Shown here in pieces: positions 1 through 6,963 of a stretch of DNA of 64,000 nt (the first letter of the stretch is position 1; every line of letters begins with the position of its first letter). The notes under the pieces were generated by a model that had not been told where the DNA came from, made no database searches, and saw only the letters and a program-made list of their open reading frames with translations. Origin of the DNA: Flavobacterium potami (lineage in GTDB: Bacteria > Bacteroidota > Bacteroidia > Flavobacteriales > Flavobacteriaceae); contig NZ_JAINUY010000001.1 in NCBI RefSeq assembly GCF_020026915.1, positions 1,178,001 through 1,242,000 on the forward strand, given 5' to 3'. Position numbers and translations under genes: made by a program.

Positions 1-1
1 C

Positions 2-256
2 AGAAAAAGAGAAGCTTTATTCGGAAATGTTGCTGGAAAAGCTTTGACTTCAATAGACCAAACTGTTTTATACAATGAAATTGGTTTCGAATTATATTGG
101 GAGTTGTACAGAAGACCGCAAATGATCCGTTTTGGAAAATTTGATCTTGCAGGAACTGCAAAAGCAGCTTCACAACCTTTCAGAAGAGTATTTCCAATTC
201 CGCAGTCTACAATCGATGTGACCAAAGAATTCAAACAAAACCAAGGATACAATTAA
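2..256 (+). CDS. SusD/RagB-family outer-membrane glycan-binding lipoprotein (C-terminal fragment)
   Basis: Only the last 84 residues are present; the gene enters from the left edge in frame from base 2, and the TTG at 44 is internal rather than a start. The C-terminus shows the SusD signature: a GFELYWE segment, then RPQMIRFGKFD, then the terminal IFPIP-like VFPIPQ that packs against the SusD core. SusD proteins sit on the cell surface, bind glycans and close over a SusC TonB-dependent channel. The SusC partner would normally lie upstream, outside the window. A strong terminator follows, so the gene ends its operon. Nothing immediately downstream is carbohydrate-related, so its substrate cannot be judged here. 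Family call is firm from the motif. Confidence 0.88.
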   Translation, partial: RKREALFGNVAGKALTSIDQTVLYNEIGFELYWELYRRPQMIRFGKFDLAGTAKAASQPFRRVFPIPQSTIDVTKEFKQNQGYN

Positions 257-290
257 GTTTGTGTGTTAGTTTATTTTTTTTTATTTTTCT

Positions 291-326
291 AAAAAGCCTG
301 TTTCGGAAGAGACAGGCTTTTTTTTT
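291..326 (+). terminator. Rho-independent terminator after the susD-like gene
   Basis: AAAAGCCTGT pairs with ACAGGCTTTT around a loop of about 10 bases and runs into eight or more T residues. Confidence 0.85.
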
Positions 327-327
327 A

Positions 328-482
328 AGGGGCAAAGGGGCAAAGGTTCAAAGGGACAAAGGTTTTAAAACTGTGATGTCAAAATTGTAAAGTAGAGATG
401 CACGCAGTGCATTAAAAACAAAGTATCTAAATGATGTTATCTCACAATCAATATAAACCTCTGTCCCTTTGTCCCTTAAAAA
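328..482. repeat. Octad-periodic inverted repeat in a 353-bp gene-free gap
   Basis: The left arm (328 to about 367) is built of strict 8-base words (AGGGGCAA twice, then AGGTTCAA, AGGGACAA). The right arm (459-482) carries the complementary octads CCTCTGTC and CCTTTGTC. Between them lies a short palindromic piece, GATGCACGCAGTGCAT (387-402 region). It is one of several periodic hairpins in this window. No gene is seen in 257-609. Confidence 0.7.
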
Positions 483-532
483 AATATAATAAACGAATAG
501 TTAAATATAAACACTATCTGATTGATAATAAG

Positions 533-540
533 TAAATTTG
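533..540 (+). promoter_or_regulatory. Putative -7 box TAAATTTG
   Basis: Matches the Bacteroidota -7 consensus TAnnTTTG about 70 bases before the start codon at 610. No clear -33 TTTG at the usual spacing was found. Confidence 0.45.
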
Positions 541-609
541 AGTTGAAATAAGACATTTTAAATGTTTGAAGCAAAATTTCATTAAATAACTCAAAATAGT
601 ATAAAAATC

Positions 610-978
610 ATGATTCATCAAATTGATACTACAGATAATATAGTTGCCTTTCGAGCATTGGCAGAAGTAACGAAAGAAGATTTTTTGACCGCAGTAATTC
701 CAGCTGTTGAACATTTGGTAAAACAAACCAATGAGATTAATTTTTTATTGGTTTTAGATACCGATATTAAAAATTTTACAGCGGGAGCATGGCTGCAAGA
801 TGCTCTTTTAGGATTAAAGCATTTAGGAAAATGGAATAGAGCCGCAATTATTACAGATACTGAAGAAATTATCTCTTTTACCAACGGATTCAGCTTCATC
901 GTTCCGGGTGAGTTTAGAGGATATAAAAAAGTAGATTTTAATAAAGCCTTAAATTGGGTAGAAGGAAATATTTCTTAG
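610..978 (+). CDS. SpoIIAA-like (STAS/SEC14-type) cytosolic protein
   Basis: A 122-residue soluble protein with no signal peptide or membrane segment. It fits the SpoIIAA-like family (DUF3478) in length and pattern. After an N-terminal strand it has LLVLDTDIKNFTAGAWLQD around residues 46-64 and a central helix-strand segment with KWNRAAIITD (about 75-84). The C-terminal helix (about 111-121) contains the ALNWVEG typical of the family. The family has the STAS/CRAL-TRIO fold and no settled function; some members are stress-induced. It stands alone between two terminators, so it is probably monocistronic. The ATG at 610 is the only sensible start. Confidence 0.72.
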   Translation: MIHQIDTTDNIVAFRALAEVTKEDFLTAVIPAVEHLVKQTNEINFLLVLDTDIKNFTAGAWLQDALLGLKHLGKWNRAAIITDTEEIISFTNGFSFIVPGEFRGYKKVDFNKALNWVEGNIS

Positions 979-996
979 AAAAACCCCTTGTTACAA

Positions 997-1027
997 AAAA
1001 AGAGCACTTTTGAAGTGCTCTTTTTTT
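997..1027 (+). terminator. Rho-independent terminator
   Basis: AAAAGAGCACTT pairs with AAGTGCTCTTTT and ends in a T tract. It can also serve the minus-strand gene that ends at 1050. Confidence 0.85.
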
Positions 1028-1049
1028 ATGAGATAGGTTTGAAATTTTT

Positions 1050-1322
1050 TTAATGATTGTATTCTATTCCGCTGCTTGCGTTAGCATCGTTTTTATCTTT
1101 CGTAACCTGAGCATATTTTTTATAGGCAGCAGATGCCAAGATTGGTAACGCAACGCTTCCAACAACTGCACTAGCTTTTGGATGTCCTGTTTTTTTCAAA
1201 ACGGCAGATGCAATAAGTGCACCAACTCCTGCGCATACCATTTGTTTTACTGAAAGATTAAGCGGTTTGTTTTGAGGTGTAATTCCGTGTAATAATGGAT
1301 CTATGAAATTTAAATTCTCCAT
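1050..1322 (-). CDS. Small hypothetical protein with two hydrophobic segments
   Basis: A 90-residue protein of no family I recognise. Residues about 25-45 and 50-68 are rich in Ala, Val and Gly and form two weakly hydrophobic stretches separated by KKTGHPKA. This could be a helical hairpin in the inner membrane or a packed soluble pair. The C-terminal tail is polar and charged (KDKNDANASS). It is the last of three same-strand genes of unknown function (2269 to 1050) that may be co-transcribed. Coding potential is supported by typical codon use and a clean ATG. Function unknown. Confidence 0.55.
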   Translation of the reverse strand: MENLNFIDPLLHGITPQNKPLNLSVKQMVCAGVGALIASAVLKKTGHPKASAVVGSVALPILASAAYKKYAQVTKDKNDANASSGIEYNH

Positions 1323-1359
1323 GATAGTTAATTTATTTGTTATACTTTTTTATTAATTT

Positions 1360-1752
1360 TTACTGACTTTCATTGCCAGTTTCGCTTTCTATTTTCTCTA
1401 TTTCAACCTTTTCTTTTTTGATTGCCTGACGCAACAATGCAAAAAGACTCATATAGACATTTGCCATAAAAACCAGAGAAAACCCTGCCAAAATATAGCC
1501 TCTCCAATCATTTAACAAAAGTTTATAATCACAAAGAATCAAAAAAGCGATTGTGACATAGTGGCTAAAGCAGTACTCGCAGGTAAAGAGATAAAAGAAT
1601 TTGCGTGACACGATATATCTGTCATTTTTAGAATGTCTGACACACCATTCATGAGGTTCTCTGAAAATCTCTTCATGCGTTACAGTCCAGCTGACACAGG
1701 CAATTGGAATTGCCAGTACAAAAAGCCAGAAAAGTTGAACTCCTAAAGCCAT
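1360..1752 (-). CDS. Small integral membrane protein with a CxxC motif (possibly DUF1360-like)
   Basis: A 130-residue protein with a transmembrane helix near the N-terminus (residues about 5-22) and two further hydrophobic segments (about 60-75 and 85-105), followed by a highly charged tail rich in Lys and Glu. Between the first two helices is FTCEYCFSH, a Cys-x-x-Cys followed by a His two residues later. A CPxC-type motif next to a membrane segment is reminiscent of DUF1360 proteins, but I cannot confirm the family. The pair of cysteines could bind a metal or form a disulfide. It lies between two hypothetical genes on the same strand. Confidence 0.55.
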   Translation of the reverse strand: MALGVQLFWLFVLAIPIACVSWTVTHEEIFREPHEWCVRHSKNDRYIVSRKFFYLFTCEYCFSHYVTIAFLILCDYKLLLNDWRGYILAGFSLVFMANVYMSLFALLRQAIKKEKVEIEKIESETGNESQ

Positions 1753-1783
1753 AACTTATGTTTTACAATTTACGAAATTTCAG

Positions 1784-2269
1784 TTATTCTCTAGGATGAT
1801 TTTCTGGATAATGTTCTGCGTCAAAATCGTCCAATTCCTCATCGTCATCTAGATCTCTATCTGCATCATTTTCTATATCCAAATCCGGATCATAATCGTC
1901 ATTTAGATCATTTTCGGTGTCATCATTTGTAATCGCATCATCTTCGTTTATGATTCTCTCTTCATTCGGAATGTTTTCTGATCGGATAGTCGTCGTGTTC
2001 GGTTCAAAATCTCCTTGTGGATGTTTTGGATCTTCGATAAATTCTTCCTGATATTGATACGGATCTTCATCCCTCGCATAATTGTCATTATCAACAAGCG
2101 TATTTTGCTCGTAATAATCAGGATCGCTTTCGCCAAATTCTCTTTCGTCATGTTTTTTTAGATCTTGTTTGTATTGATCTTCATTAGAAAGAGTTCCGTC
2201 TACAAGTGTATTTTGATCGATATAATCAGGATCGTACTGACCATATTCGTGGTTGTTTTGCTTTTCCAT
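1784..2269 (-). CDS. Highly acidic low-complexity protein with an internal repeat
   Basis: A 161-residue protein dominated by Asp, Glu and Asn, with no signal peptide, membrane segment or recognised domain; it is probably disordered. It carries an internal repeat: residues 9-24 and 45-60 share a pattern (aromatic-G-x-x-DPDY-x-x-QNTLVD). A weaker DPDLDIEND segment lies near residues 128-136. The C-terminal half is almost entirely acidic. Such proteins can bind cations or basic partners, but no function can be assigned. It is first of the three-gene group 2269-1050. Confidence 0.6.
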   Translation of the reverse strand: MEKQNNHEYGQYDPDYIDQNTLVDGTLSNEDQYKQDLKKHDEREFGESDPDYYEQNTLVDNDNYARDEDPYQYQEEFIEDPKHPQGDFEPNTTTIRSENIPNEERIINEDDAITNDDTENDLNDDYDPDLDIENDADRDLDDDEELDDFDAEHYPENHPRE

Positions 2270-2463
2270 AATACTAATTTTTTAAATTATTACTTTGAAT
2301 GACGTAAATCTTTCGCTGTAGAAAGTTTACCTGTATTTACAAAATTAACAATCCAATACAACGAAGTTCTTACAGGAAAATTAAATATAGTTCTATAATT
2401 AACAGTTACTTATAATATAACAACCGACAGGAATTGTATAAAATTTCTCACTTTAAATCATTA

Positions 2464-2471
2464 TACATTTG
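2464..2471 (+). promoter_or_regulatory. Putative -7 box TACATTTG
   Basis: Perfect TAnnTTTG match 31 bases before the ATG at 2502. It would give a short leader and supports that start. Confidence 0.5.
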
Positions 2472-2501
2472 AATAAAATGTCGAATTAAAAGAATCACAA
2501 T

Positions 2502-2975
2502 ATGGCTTCTGATAAAGTAACCGCTTGCTGCCACGCCCTGATAGACAAAAACCTTACGATTTCATTTGCAGAAAGTGCTTCTGCAGGAAAAATGTGCTAT
2601 GAATTTTCAACCGTTTTTAATTCGGGTAGAATTCTCATAGGCGGAATAGTGTGTTACCATACCTCAATGAAAGAAGATTTATTATTGATTCCGTGGGGAA
2701 CTATAGAAAAATATAGTGCAGAATCGGCAGAGGTTACCAAGTTAATGGCGCAACATTTTTATCGTTATGTAAACTCCGACATCTGCGTTGCTCTAACCGG
2801 ATTAACAACTCCAGGCGGAAGCGAAAGTGAATCAAAACCGGTTGGAACTATTTTTATCCATATTATTTTTGGAGAAAAACAAATCGCTAAACGTTATGAG
2901 TTTAAAGGAAATCCAGAAAGTATTATCAATCAGACGATAGACGTTGTAGCCGATTTAATTTTGAAAGAGATTTGA
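2502..2975 (+). CDS. CinA C-terminal family protein (PncC-type nicotinamide-nucleotide amidase)
   Basis: A 157-residue stand-alone CinA C-terminal domain, the usual length for PncC, which hydrolyses NMN to nicotinate mononucleotide and ammonia in pyridine nucleotide recycling. The AESAS segment (residues 23-27, Ser25) matches the family's AESCTGG nucleophile loop. A Lys (K57) follows the HTSM strand where the catalytic Lys is expected. TGLTTPGGSES (99-109) matches the GxxGPGG loop, and KPVGTIFI (112-119) the closing strand. The Cys-Thr-Gly-Gly of classical members is replaced by Ala-Ser-Ala-Gly, so activity is likely but not certain. Some members act only as competence-damage homologues. Cytosolic and monocistronic, followed by a terminator. 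Confidence 0.8.
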   Translation: MASDKVTACCHALIDKNLTISFAESASAGKMCYEFSTVFNSGRILIGGIVCYHTSMKEDLLLIPWGTIEKYSAESAEVTKLMAQHFYRYVNSDICVALTGLTTPGGSESESKPVGTIFIHIIFGEKQIAKRYEFKGNPESIINQTIDVVADLILKEI

Positions 2976-2998
2976 TTTGTAAATAGCATCGAAATAAC

Positions 2999-3035
2999 AA
3001 AAGCCGTAAAGAAATTCAACTTTACGGCTTTTTAA
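2999..3035 (+). terminator. Rho-independent terminator
   Basis: AAAAGCCGTAAAG pairs with CTTTACGGCTTTTT around an 8-base loop. Confidence 0.88.
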
Positions 3036-3075
3036 TTTTTAAATTTGCATTTAAAAAATTTAGATTTCCTCATTT

Positions 3076-3501
3076 ATGAAACCTCTCTCTAGTTTTAACG
3101 TAAGGGCATACGCTATATGCGAAAACAACAATAAAATTTTAGCACTTTACGAATACCACAAAGACAAAATATATTGCAAACTCCCAGGAGGTGGTGTCGA
3201 ATTTGGCGAAGGTATTCTAGATTGTCTTCACAGAGAGTTTTTAGAAGAACTTAATGCAAAAATTGAAATTGTAGAACATTTATACACCCAAGAACATTTT
3301 GTTGAATCAATTATTGATGACGGAAGGCAGATTCTCTTGGTGTATTACATTGTAAAAATCAGTAATCTTGAAGACATAAAAATTAGTACTCCAGATATTA
3401 GCAGATTTGAATGGATTGATGTTAATGAAAATCCGTTTGTTCTGCCGATTGATAAAATAGCTCTTGTCAAATACAGAGAAAAATCTAAAATTATCAATTA
3501 G
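3076..3501 (+). CDS. Nudix hydrolase
   Basis: A 141-residue single-domain Nudix protein; the family cleaves nucleoside diphosphates linked to a second moiety. The Nudix box runs from Gly39 to Ala61: G, five residues, E45, seven residues, R53-E54, then E57-E58. The usual Gly three residues after the EE pair is Asn60. All Mg-binding glutamates are present, so catalysis should be intact. Flanking strands (YAICENNNKILAL before; LLVYYIVKI after) fit the fold. Substrate cannot be predicted; candidates are oxidised nucleotides or ADP-ribose-type molecules. The stop codon is only five bases from the stop of the convergent DsbA-like gene, with no room for a terminator between them. Confidence 0.88.
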   Translation: MKPLSSFNVRAYAICENNNKILALYEYHKDKIYCKLPGGGVEFGEGILDCLHREFLEELNAKIEIVEHLYTQEHFVESIIDDGRQILLVYYIVKISNLEDIKISTPDISRFEWIDVNENPFVLPIDKIALVKYREKSKIIN

Positions 3502-3506
3502 TAGAT

Positions 3507-4493
3507 TTACTTTTTAATATAAAGCGAACCATTTTTGATGGTCTTTTTATCCAATAAACCTTTCTCGTGTAATCTTTCTAGAATAATTTTAGCATCAGAA
3601 TAAGACTTATCTAAAATTACAGCATACTCTTTTGGAGCCAATGTTGGAAAAATGTCAAATAAAGCTAACGGATTTTCATTTTTAATGTTCTTCTTTTTCG
3701 CTTCAGGAAATAAAGCCAATAAAGCATTTTCATAAGAAGCATAAGGTTTAGAACCATAAACCGTTAATTTATTTTGATTTTCATCAGCAAAAAATAAAGT
3801 TGGAAAACCTCTTACTCCAAGCGTTTTTCCGAGATTTAAATCTTCTTGAAAAAGCTTTTTGGCATCTCCTTCATAATCCATTTTAAGTTTTTGAATATCT
3901 AAATCAGCCGCCTTAGCCGCTTCTTCAATTATAGTCCATTTTGCGATATTCTTTTTGTCTAGATATAATTTTTCACGAAGAATCCTCATAAAATAAACTG
4001 CTTTTTCTTTGCTCTGCATTTGAGCTGCTTTCATGGCAATACAAGAAGGGTAGGATGAATCCAATGGATCTTCAATCCAAACATTTCCATCTATTGGCAT
4101 TTCATAATATAAACTAGCTTCATCCCAATGATGTGCAACGTCCGATGGTTTGCTGATTCCGCCACTGTTATAGCTCCAATCAGGTAATAAGCCACCCATT
4201 CTGTAATCAATTTCAAAATAATCACCATATTCTAATTTCAGTTTTCTAAGCTGAGGTTCAATTCCCCAGCAAGAAGAACAAATAGGATCTGTATAGTATA
4301 CAATTTTTATTGGCTTATTTTCTGTTTGAATATGAGGCGATTCATTTGATTTTTCGCCCATAGGCATTTCGCAGGTTCCACTTACAGGATCGCATAATAG
4401 TGGATTTGTTTTGTCTTCACTCATTTTTGAATTCGTTTGTGATTGACAGCTTGTACTGAAAATCAAGATTAATAACCCCGACAGTATTTTCAT
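3507..4493 (-). CDS. DsbA-family thioredoxin-fold lipoprotein (YjbH/SpxH-like)
   Basis: A 328-residue protein with a lipoprotein signal (lipobox ending STSC, Cys16), so it is probably membrane-anchored and periplasmic. The DsbA-type thioredoxin fold begins near residue 62 with IVYYTDP and the active-site CSSC (Cys72-Cys75). GIEPQLRKL and MGGLLPDW follow, a pattern shared with YjbH/SpxH and FrnE-like proteins. The cis-proline loop is GVRGFPTLFF (near residue 228). A C-terminal winged-helix-like tail (KGLLDKKTIKNGSLYI) is extra to the thioredoxin domain. In Firmicutes YjbH is a cytosolic ClpXP adaptor for Spx; the lipobox here argues instead for a periplasmic thiol oxidoreductase or chaperone. 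It converges with the Nudix gene. Confidence 0.8.
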   Translation of the reverse strand: MKILSGLLILIFSTSCQSQTNSKMSEDKTNPLLCDPVSGTCEMPMGEKSNESPHIQTENKPIKIVYYTDPICSSCWGIEPQLRKLKLEYGDYFEIDYRMGGLLPDWSYNSGGISKPSDVAHHWDEASLYYEMPIDGNVWIEDPLDSSYPSCIAMKAAQMQSKEKAVYFMRILREKLYLDKKNIAKWTIIEEAAKAADLDIQKLKMDYEGDAKKLFQEDLNLGKTLGVRGFPTLFFADENQNKLTVYGSKPYASYENALLALFPEAKKKNIKNENPLALFDIFPTLAPKEYAVILDKSYSDAKIILERLHEKGLLDKKTIKNGSLYIKK

Positions 4494-4556
4494 AGAATTG
4501 TTTTAAAATGTATGTCGTTTCTTTTATTTTCTACAAAGTTCAGCTGAATTTAGACG

Positions 4557-4586
4557 CTAGTCAATTAGTCAAAAAAAGATGACTAG
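4557..4586. promoter_or_regulatory. Dyad symmetry upstream of the DsbA-like gene
   Basis: CTAGTCA at 4557-4563 pairs with TGACTAG at 4580-4586, centred about 78 bases before the start at 4493. It could be an operator; it lacks the T tract of a terminator. Confidence 0.3.
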
Positions 4587-4705
4587 GAAATAATTTCTTG
4601 TTTTAACAAATTGTCAATTTTACTAAAAAATCATCTTTAACGGAATAAAGTAATTGCAATCTTACAATTAATTGCTTATTTTCACATAGTTAATTAAAAG
4701 CCCAA

Positions 4706-5395
4706 ATGAATTATATCCAAAAGATTAAGCGTCTCTACAATTTATCTGTAAGTGAAAACAACGGATTCTCAGAAAATGAAATTCTCGATCTTGAGAAAAG
4801 ATTACAAACTACACTTCCATTAAAATTTAAAGAATATTATCTGGAATTAGGAAAAGAAGAAAACCTTAATTACAGTTTTAATACACTTTTGAAACCAGAT
4901 GATCAAATCGAATTTTCAGAAGATAATGTTCTTGTTTTTTATGAAGAAAACCAGAATGTTGCGATTTGGGGAATCAAAAAAGAAGATTTGTCGCAAGATA
5001 ATCCGCCCGTTTATGGCAACTACGATACAATAGAAAAATCAGATTGGGAAATCGAAACCCAAACCACAGAAGACTTCTTTTTGCTAATGTCTGTTTTTAA
5101 CGGAACATTGGGCGGACTACAATTCAACGGAAATTATCTGGATTCAGTCGAACCAGAAGTTGTAAAGTATGTCGAAGAAAATTATCAGCTTGTAACTGAA
5201 ATCAGTAAGGAAAATCAAAAAGTATATACCGATCAATTTTATGATGTAATCAGCCTTTCCTTTGATCAGGAAAACAATTGCAGAGGGGCTTTTATCGGAA
5301 CAAGTGATCAGGAACGATTTGATAAAATGCTAGATTCTTTGGATATCGAATGGGATTATCTTTCTTATGATGATGATGAATCTGAAGATGAATAA
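4706..5395 (+). CDS. SMI1/KNR4 (SUKH) family protein, probable immunity protein
   Basis: A 229-residue cytosolic protein with the SUKH-fold start: an N-terminal helix, then SENEILDLEKRLQTTLPLKFKEYYLELGK (about 22-50). This matches the E-x-E-x-x-LG-x-x-LP-x-x-[FY]-x-x-[FY]-x-x-x-G pattern of SMI1/KNR4 proteins. A mid-region WGI strand (about 87-91) and an acidic tail (DDDESEDE) follow. In bacteria these proteins usually neutralise polymorphic nuclease or deaminase toxins by direct binding. Here no toxin gene is next to it. It leads a same-strand group with a DUF1963, a DKNYY and an LRR-DUF1963 protein at short spacing (39, 10 and 46 bases), which suggests one operon of immunity-type proteins. 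Confidence 0.8.
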   Translation: MNYIQKIKRLYNLSVSENNGFSENEILDLEKRLQTTLPLKFKEYYLELGKEENLNYSFNTLLKPDDQIEFSEDNVLVFYEENQNVAIWGIKKEDLSQDNPPVYGNYDTIEKSDWEIETQTTEDFFLLMSVFNGTLGGLQFNGNYLDSVEPEVVKYVEENYQLVTEISKENQKVYTDQFYDVISLSFDQENNCRGAFIGTSDQERFDKMLDSLDIEWDYLSYDDDESEDE

Positions 5396-5434
5396 ATATA
5401 CCCAAATACTTATACTCCTTTAAAATTATACAAA

Positions 5435-6157
5435 ATGAAAAACGAAATTTTTGACATCATTGAACTGCGTCCGGCAACGAAACATTATTATGGAGATAGT
5501 TTAAAAATACCTGAAATTTTGCTCGAAGATGGATTATTGGTAAAAGTAGGAACATTGGATATTCCCCTTGGACATTCCCGTTACGGCGGACCAATTGCAG
5601 ATCTTCCTAGAGATTTCGAATATCCAAAAGATTTACGATTTGCAGCGCAATTAGATCTTAAACAAATTGCACCGCATGATAAATCGGGACTTTTACCCAA
5701 AACCGGACACTTATTTTTCTTTGCTGATATTATGGAAGATAAAGGTTTAGTGGTTTACAGAGATATTGCCACCAGCGAATTGGAAAGAGTAGTAAAAGAT
5801 CATGAAGATAATTTCTTTGAAGGTGTTTTAATAAAAGAAGTATTTGCAAATACAGAAAAACTTTCTAGCCGTTATCGTCAGCCTGAAGACGAATACGAAG
5901 AAGACGATGCTAATGAAGATGGGGTTCTGTGGGATTATTTTCAAGGAAGCGAAACTTCAAAAATCTTCGGAATTTTTACACACTGCCAAGCTCAGGAACA
6001 GGAAATACTAAATGTAGTTCAATCTAGTAAAGTAGTTTTATTGCAAATAGGAGAAAACGGATTTAATGAAGAAGGTGTTTTTAGTGTTTTAATTGAAGAA
6101 AACGACCTTAAGGAACTCAATTTTGATAATTGCACGTTCTATTGGGGACAATCTTAA
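5435..6157 (+). CDS. DUF1963 (YwqG-like) protein
   Basis: A 240-residue cytosolic protein whose residues about 45-235 fit DUF1963. It has SRYGGPIADLPRDFEYP (the family's KxGGxPxLPxxxxWP start), RFAAQLDLKQIAP (QIDLxxL strand), LLPKTGHLFFFAD (LPxxGxLxFF), and a C-terminal VVLLQIGENG. B. subtilis YwqG lies next to a polymorphic toxin locus, and DUF1963 proteins are often found in toxin-immunity neighbourhoods; the biochemical role is unproven. A second copy of the same domain is fused to the LRR protein two genes downstream. The end overlaps nothing; the next start follows after 10 bases. Confidence 0.82.
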   Translation: MKNEIFDIIELRPATKHYYGDSLKIPEILLEDGLLVKVGTLDIPLGHSRYGGPIADLPRDFEYPKDLRFAAQLDLKQIAPHDKSGLLPKTGHLFFFADIMEDKGLVVYRDIATSELERVVKDHEDNFFEGVLIKEVFANTEKLSSRYRQPEDEYEEDDANEDGVLWDYFQGSETSKIFGIFTHCQAQEQEILNVVQSSKVVLLQIGENGFNEEGVFSVLIEENDLKELNFDNCTFYWGQS

Positions 6158-6167
6158 AAAATATAGT

Positions 6168-6917
6168 ATGGTAAAGGATTTAGGACAAGGCTACAAAATA
6201 ATTGACAATAAGTTTATTCTTTTTTATGACAGCGAAGTCTTTAAGAAGTTTTATAAAATTATTGATTTTGAAACTTTTGAGATAAAAGCAACAAATGCTG
6301 AAACAGAAGACGATTTTGCGTCCACAATTTTTTTTGCAGACAAAAATCATATTTATCTGCAAAGTGCATTTTGCAGTTTTTGTATTCTCGAAGACGCGAT
6401 TCCGACTGATTTTAAAGTATTAGATATTAAAAAAGGCTATACTTTTTCAAATGGAAATTATTACCGACATAATGATAAAATGCTTTTTGATTTTAGTAAA
6501 GCCAATTACTTAAATGATTATTACGCTGTCGCGGATGATACGCTGTATTTTGGAGATACCATTTTGGTTGAAAATGTTGATATCCCATCTTTTACCATCC
6601 CAAATCCAGAATTGATAGGAAATCTTGGAATGGATAAAAATCATGTGTTTTTTAAAGGTAAAATAATTCCCGATGCCGATCCTAGTACGTTTAGAATTTT
6701 AGAAACCTGTCTAGATGGGAATTATTATTTAGAATTTGATAATGCCTTTTATGCTAAAGATAATAAGCAGGCCTATTTTGTGAGAACAATTAGTAATGAA
6801 GTAAAAATTATCAAAACCAAAAGTCTGGACGATTTTCATTTTAAAGTGATAGAAGAAAGAGGATATGCTTTTGATAAAGAATACAGTTATTATATGGGCA
6901 AAAGAACAAAATTATAA
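6168..6917 (+). CDS. DKNYY-family protein
   Basis: About 249 residues from the ATG at 6168, chosen because it sits 10 bases after the DUF1963 stop. A longer frame from 6093 would overlap that gene by 65 bases. The protein is made of repeated units in which a strand pair is followed by D-K-N-H/Y motifs: FFADKNHIYLQ, GMDKNHVFFKGK and AKDNKQAYFV, plus a DKEYSYYMGK near the end. This is the pattern of the DKNYY repeat, found in proteins near immunity and toxin loci. No signal peptide. Function unknown; context suggests immunity or another partner-binding role. Confidence 0.72.
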   Translation: MVKDLGQGYKIIDNKFILFYDSEVFKKFYKIIDFETFEIKATNAETEDDFASTIFFADKNHIYLQSAFCSFCILEDAIPTDFKVLDIKKGYTFSNGNYYRHNDKMLFDFSKANYLNDYYAVADDTLYFGDTILVENVDIPSFTIPNPELIGNLGMDKNHVFFKGKIIPDADPSTFRILETCLDGNYYLEFDNAFYAKDNKQAYFVRTISNEVKIIKTKSLDDFHFKVIEERGYAFDKEYSYYMGKRTKL

Positions 6918-6963
6918 CTCTGAAAAATTAAAAAATAGTAATATAAGCCAAAATACTCTTTTT

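Noticed and set aside
6093..6167. Longer start for the DKNYY gene
   Set aside because: Would overlap the DUF1963 gene by 65 bases in another frame; the ATG at 6168 fits operon spacing.
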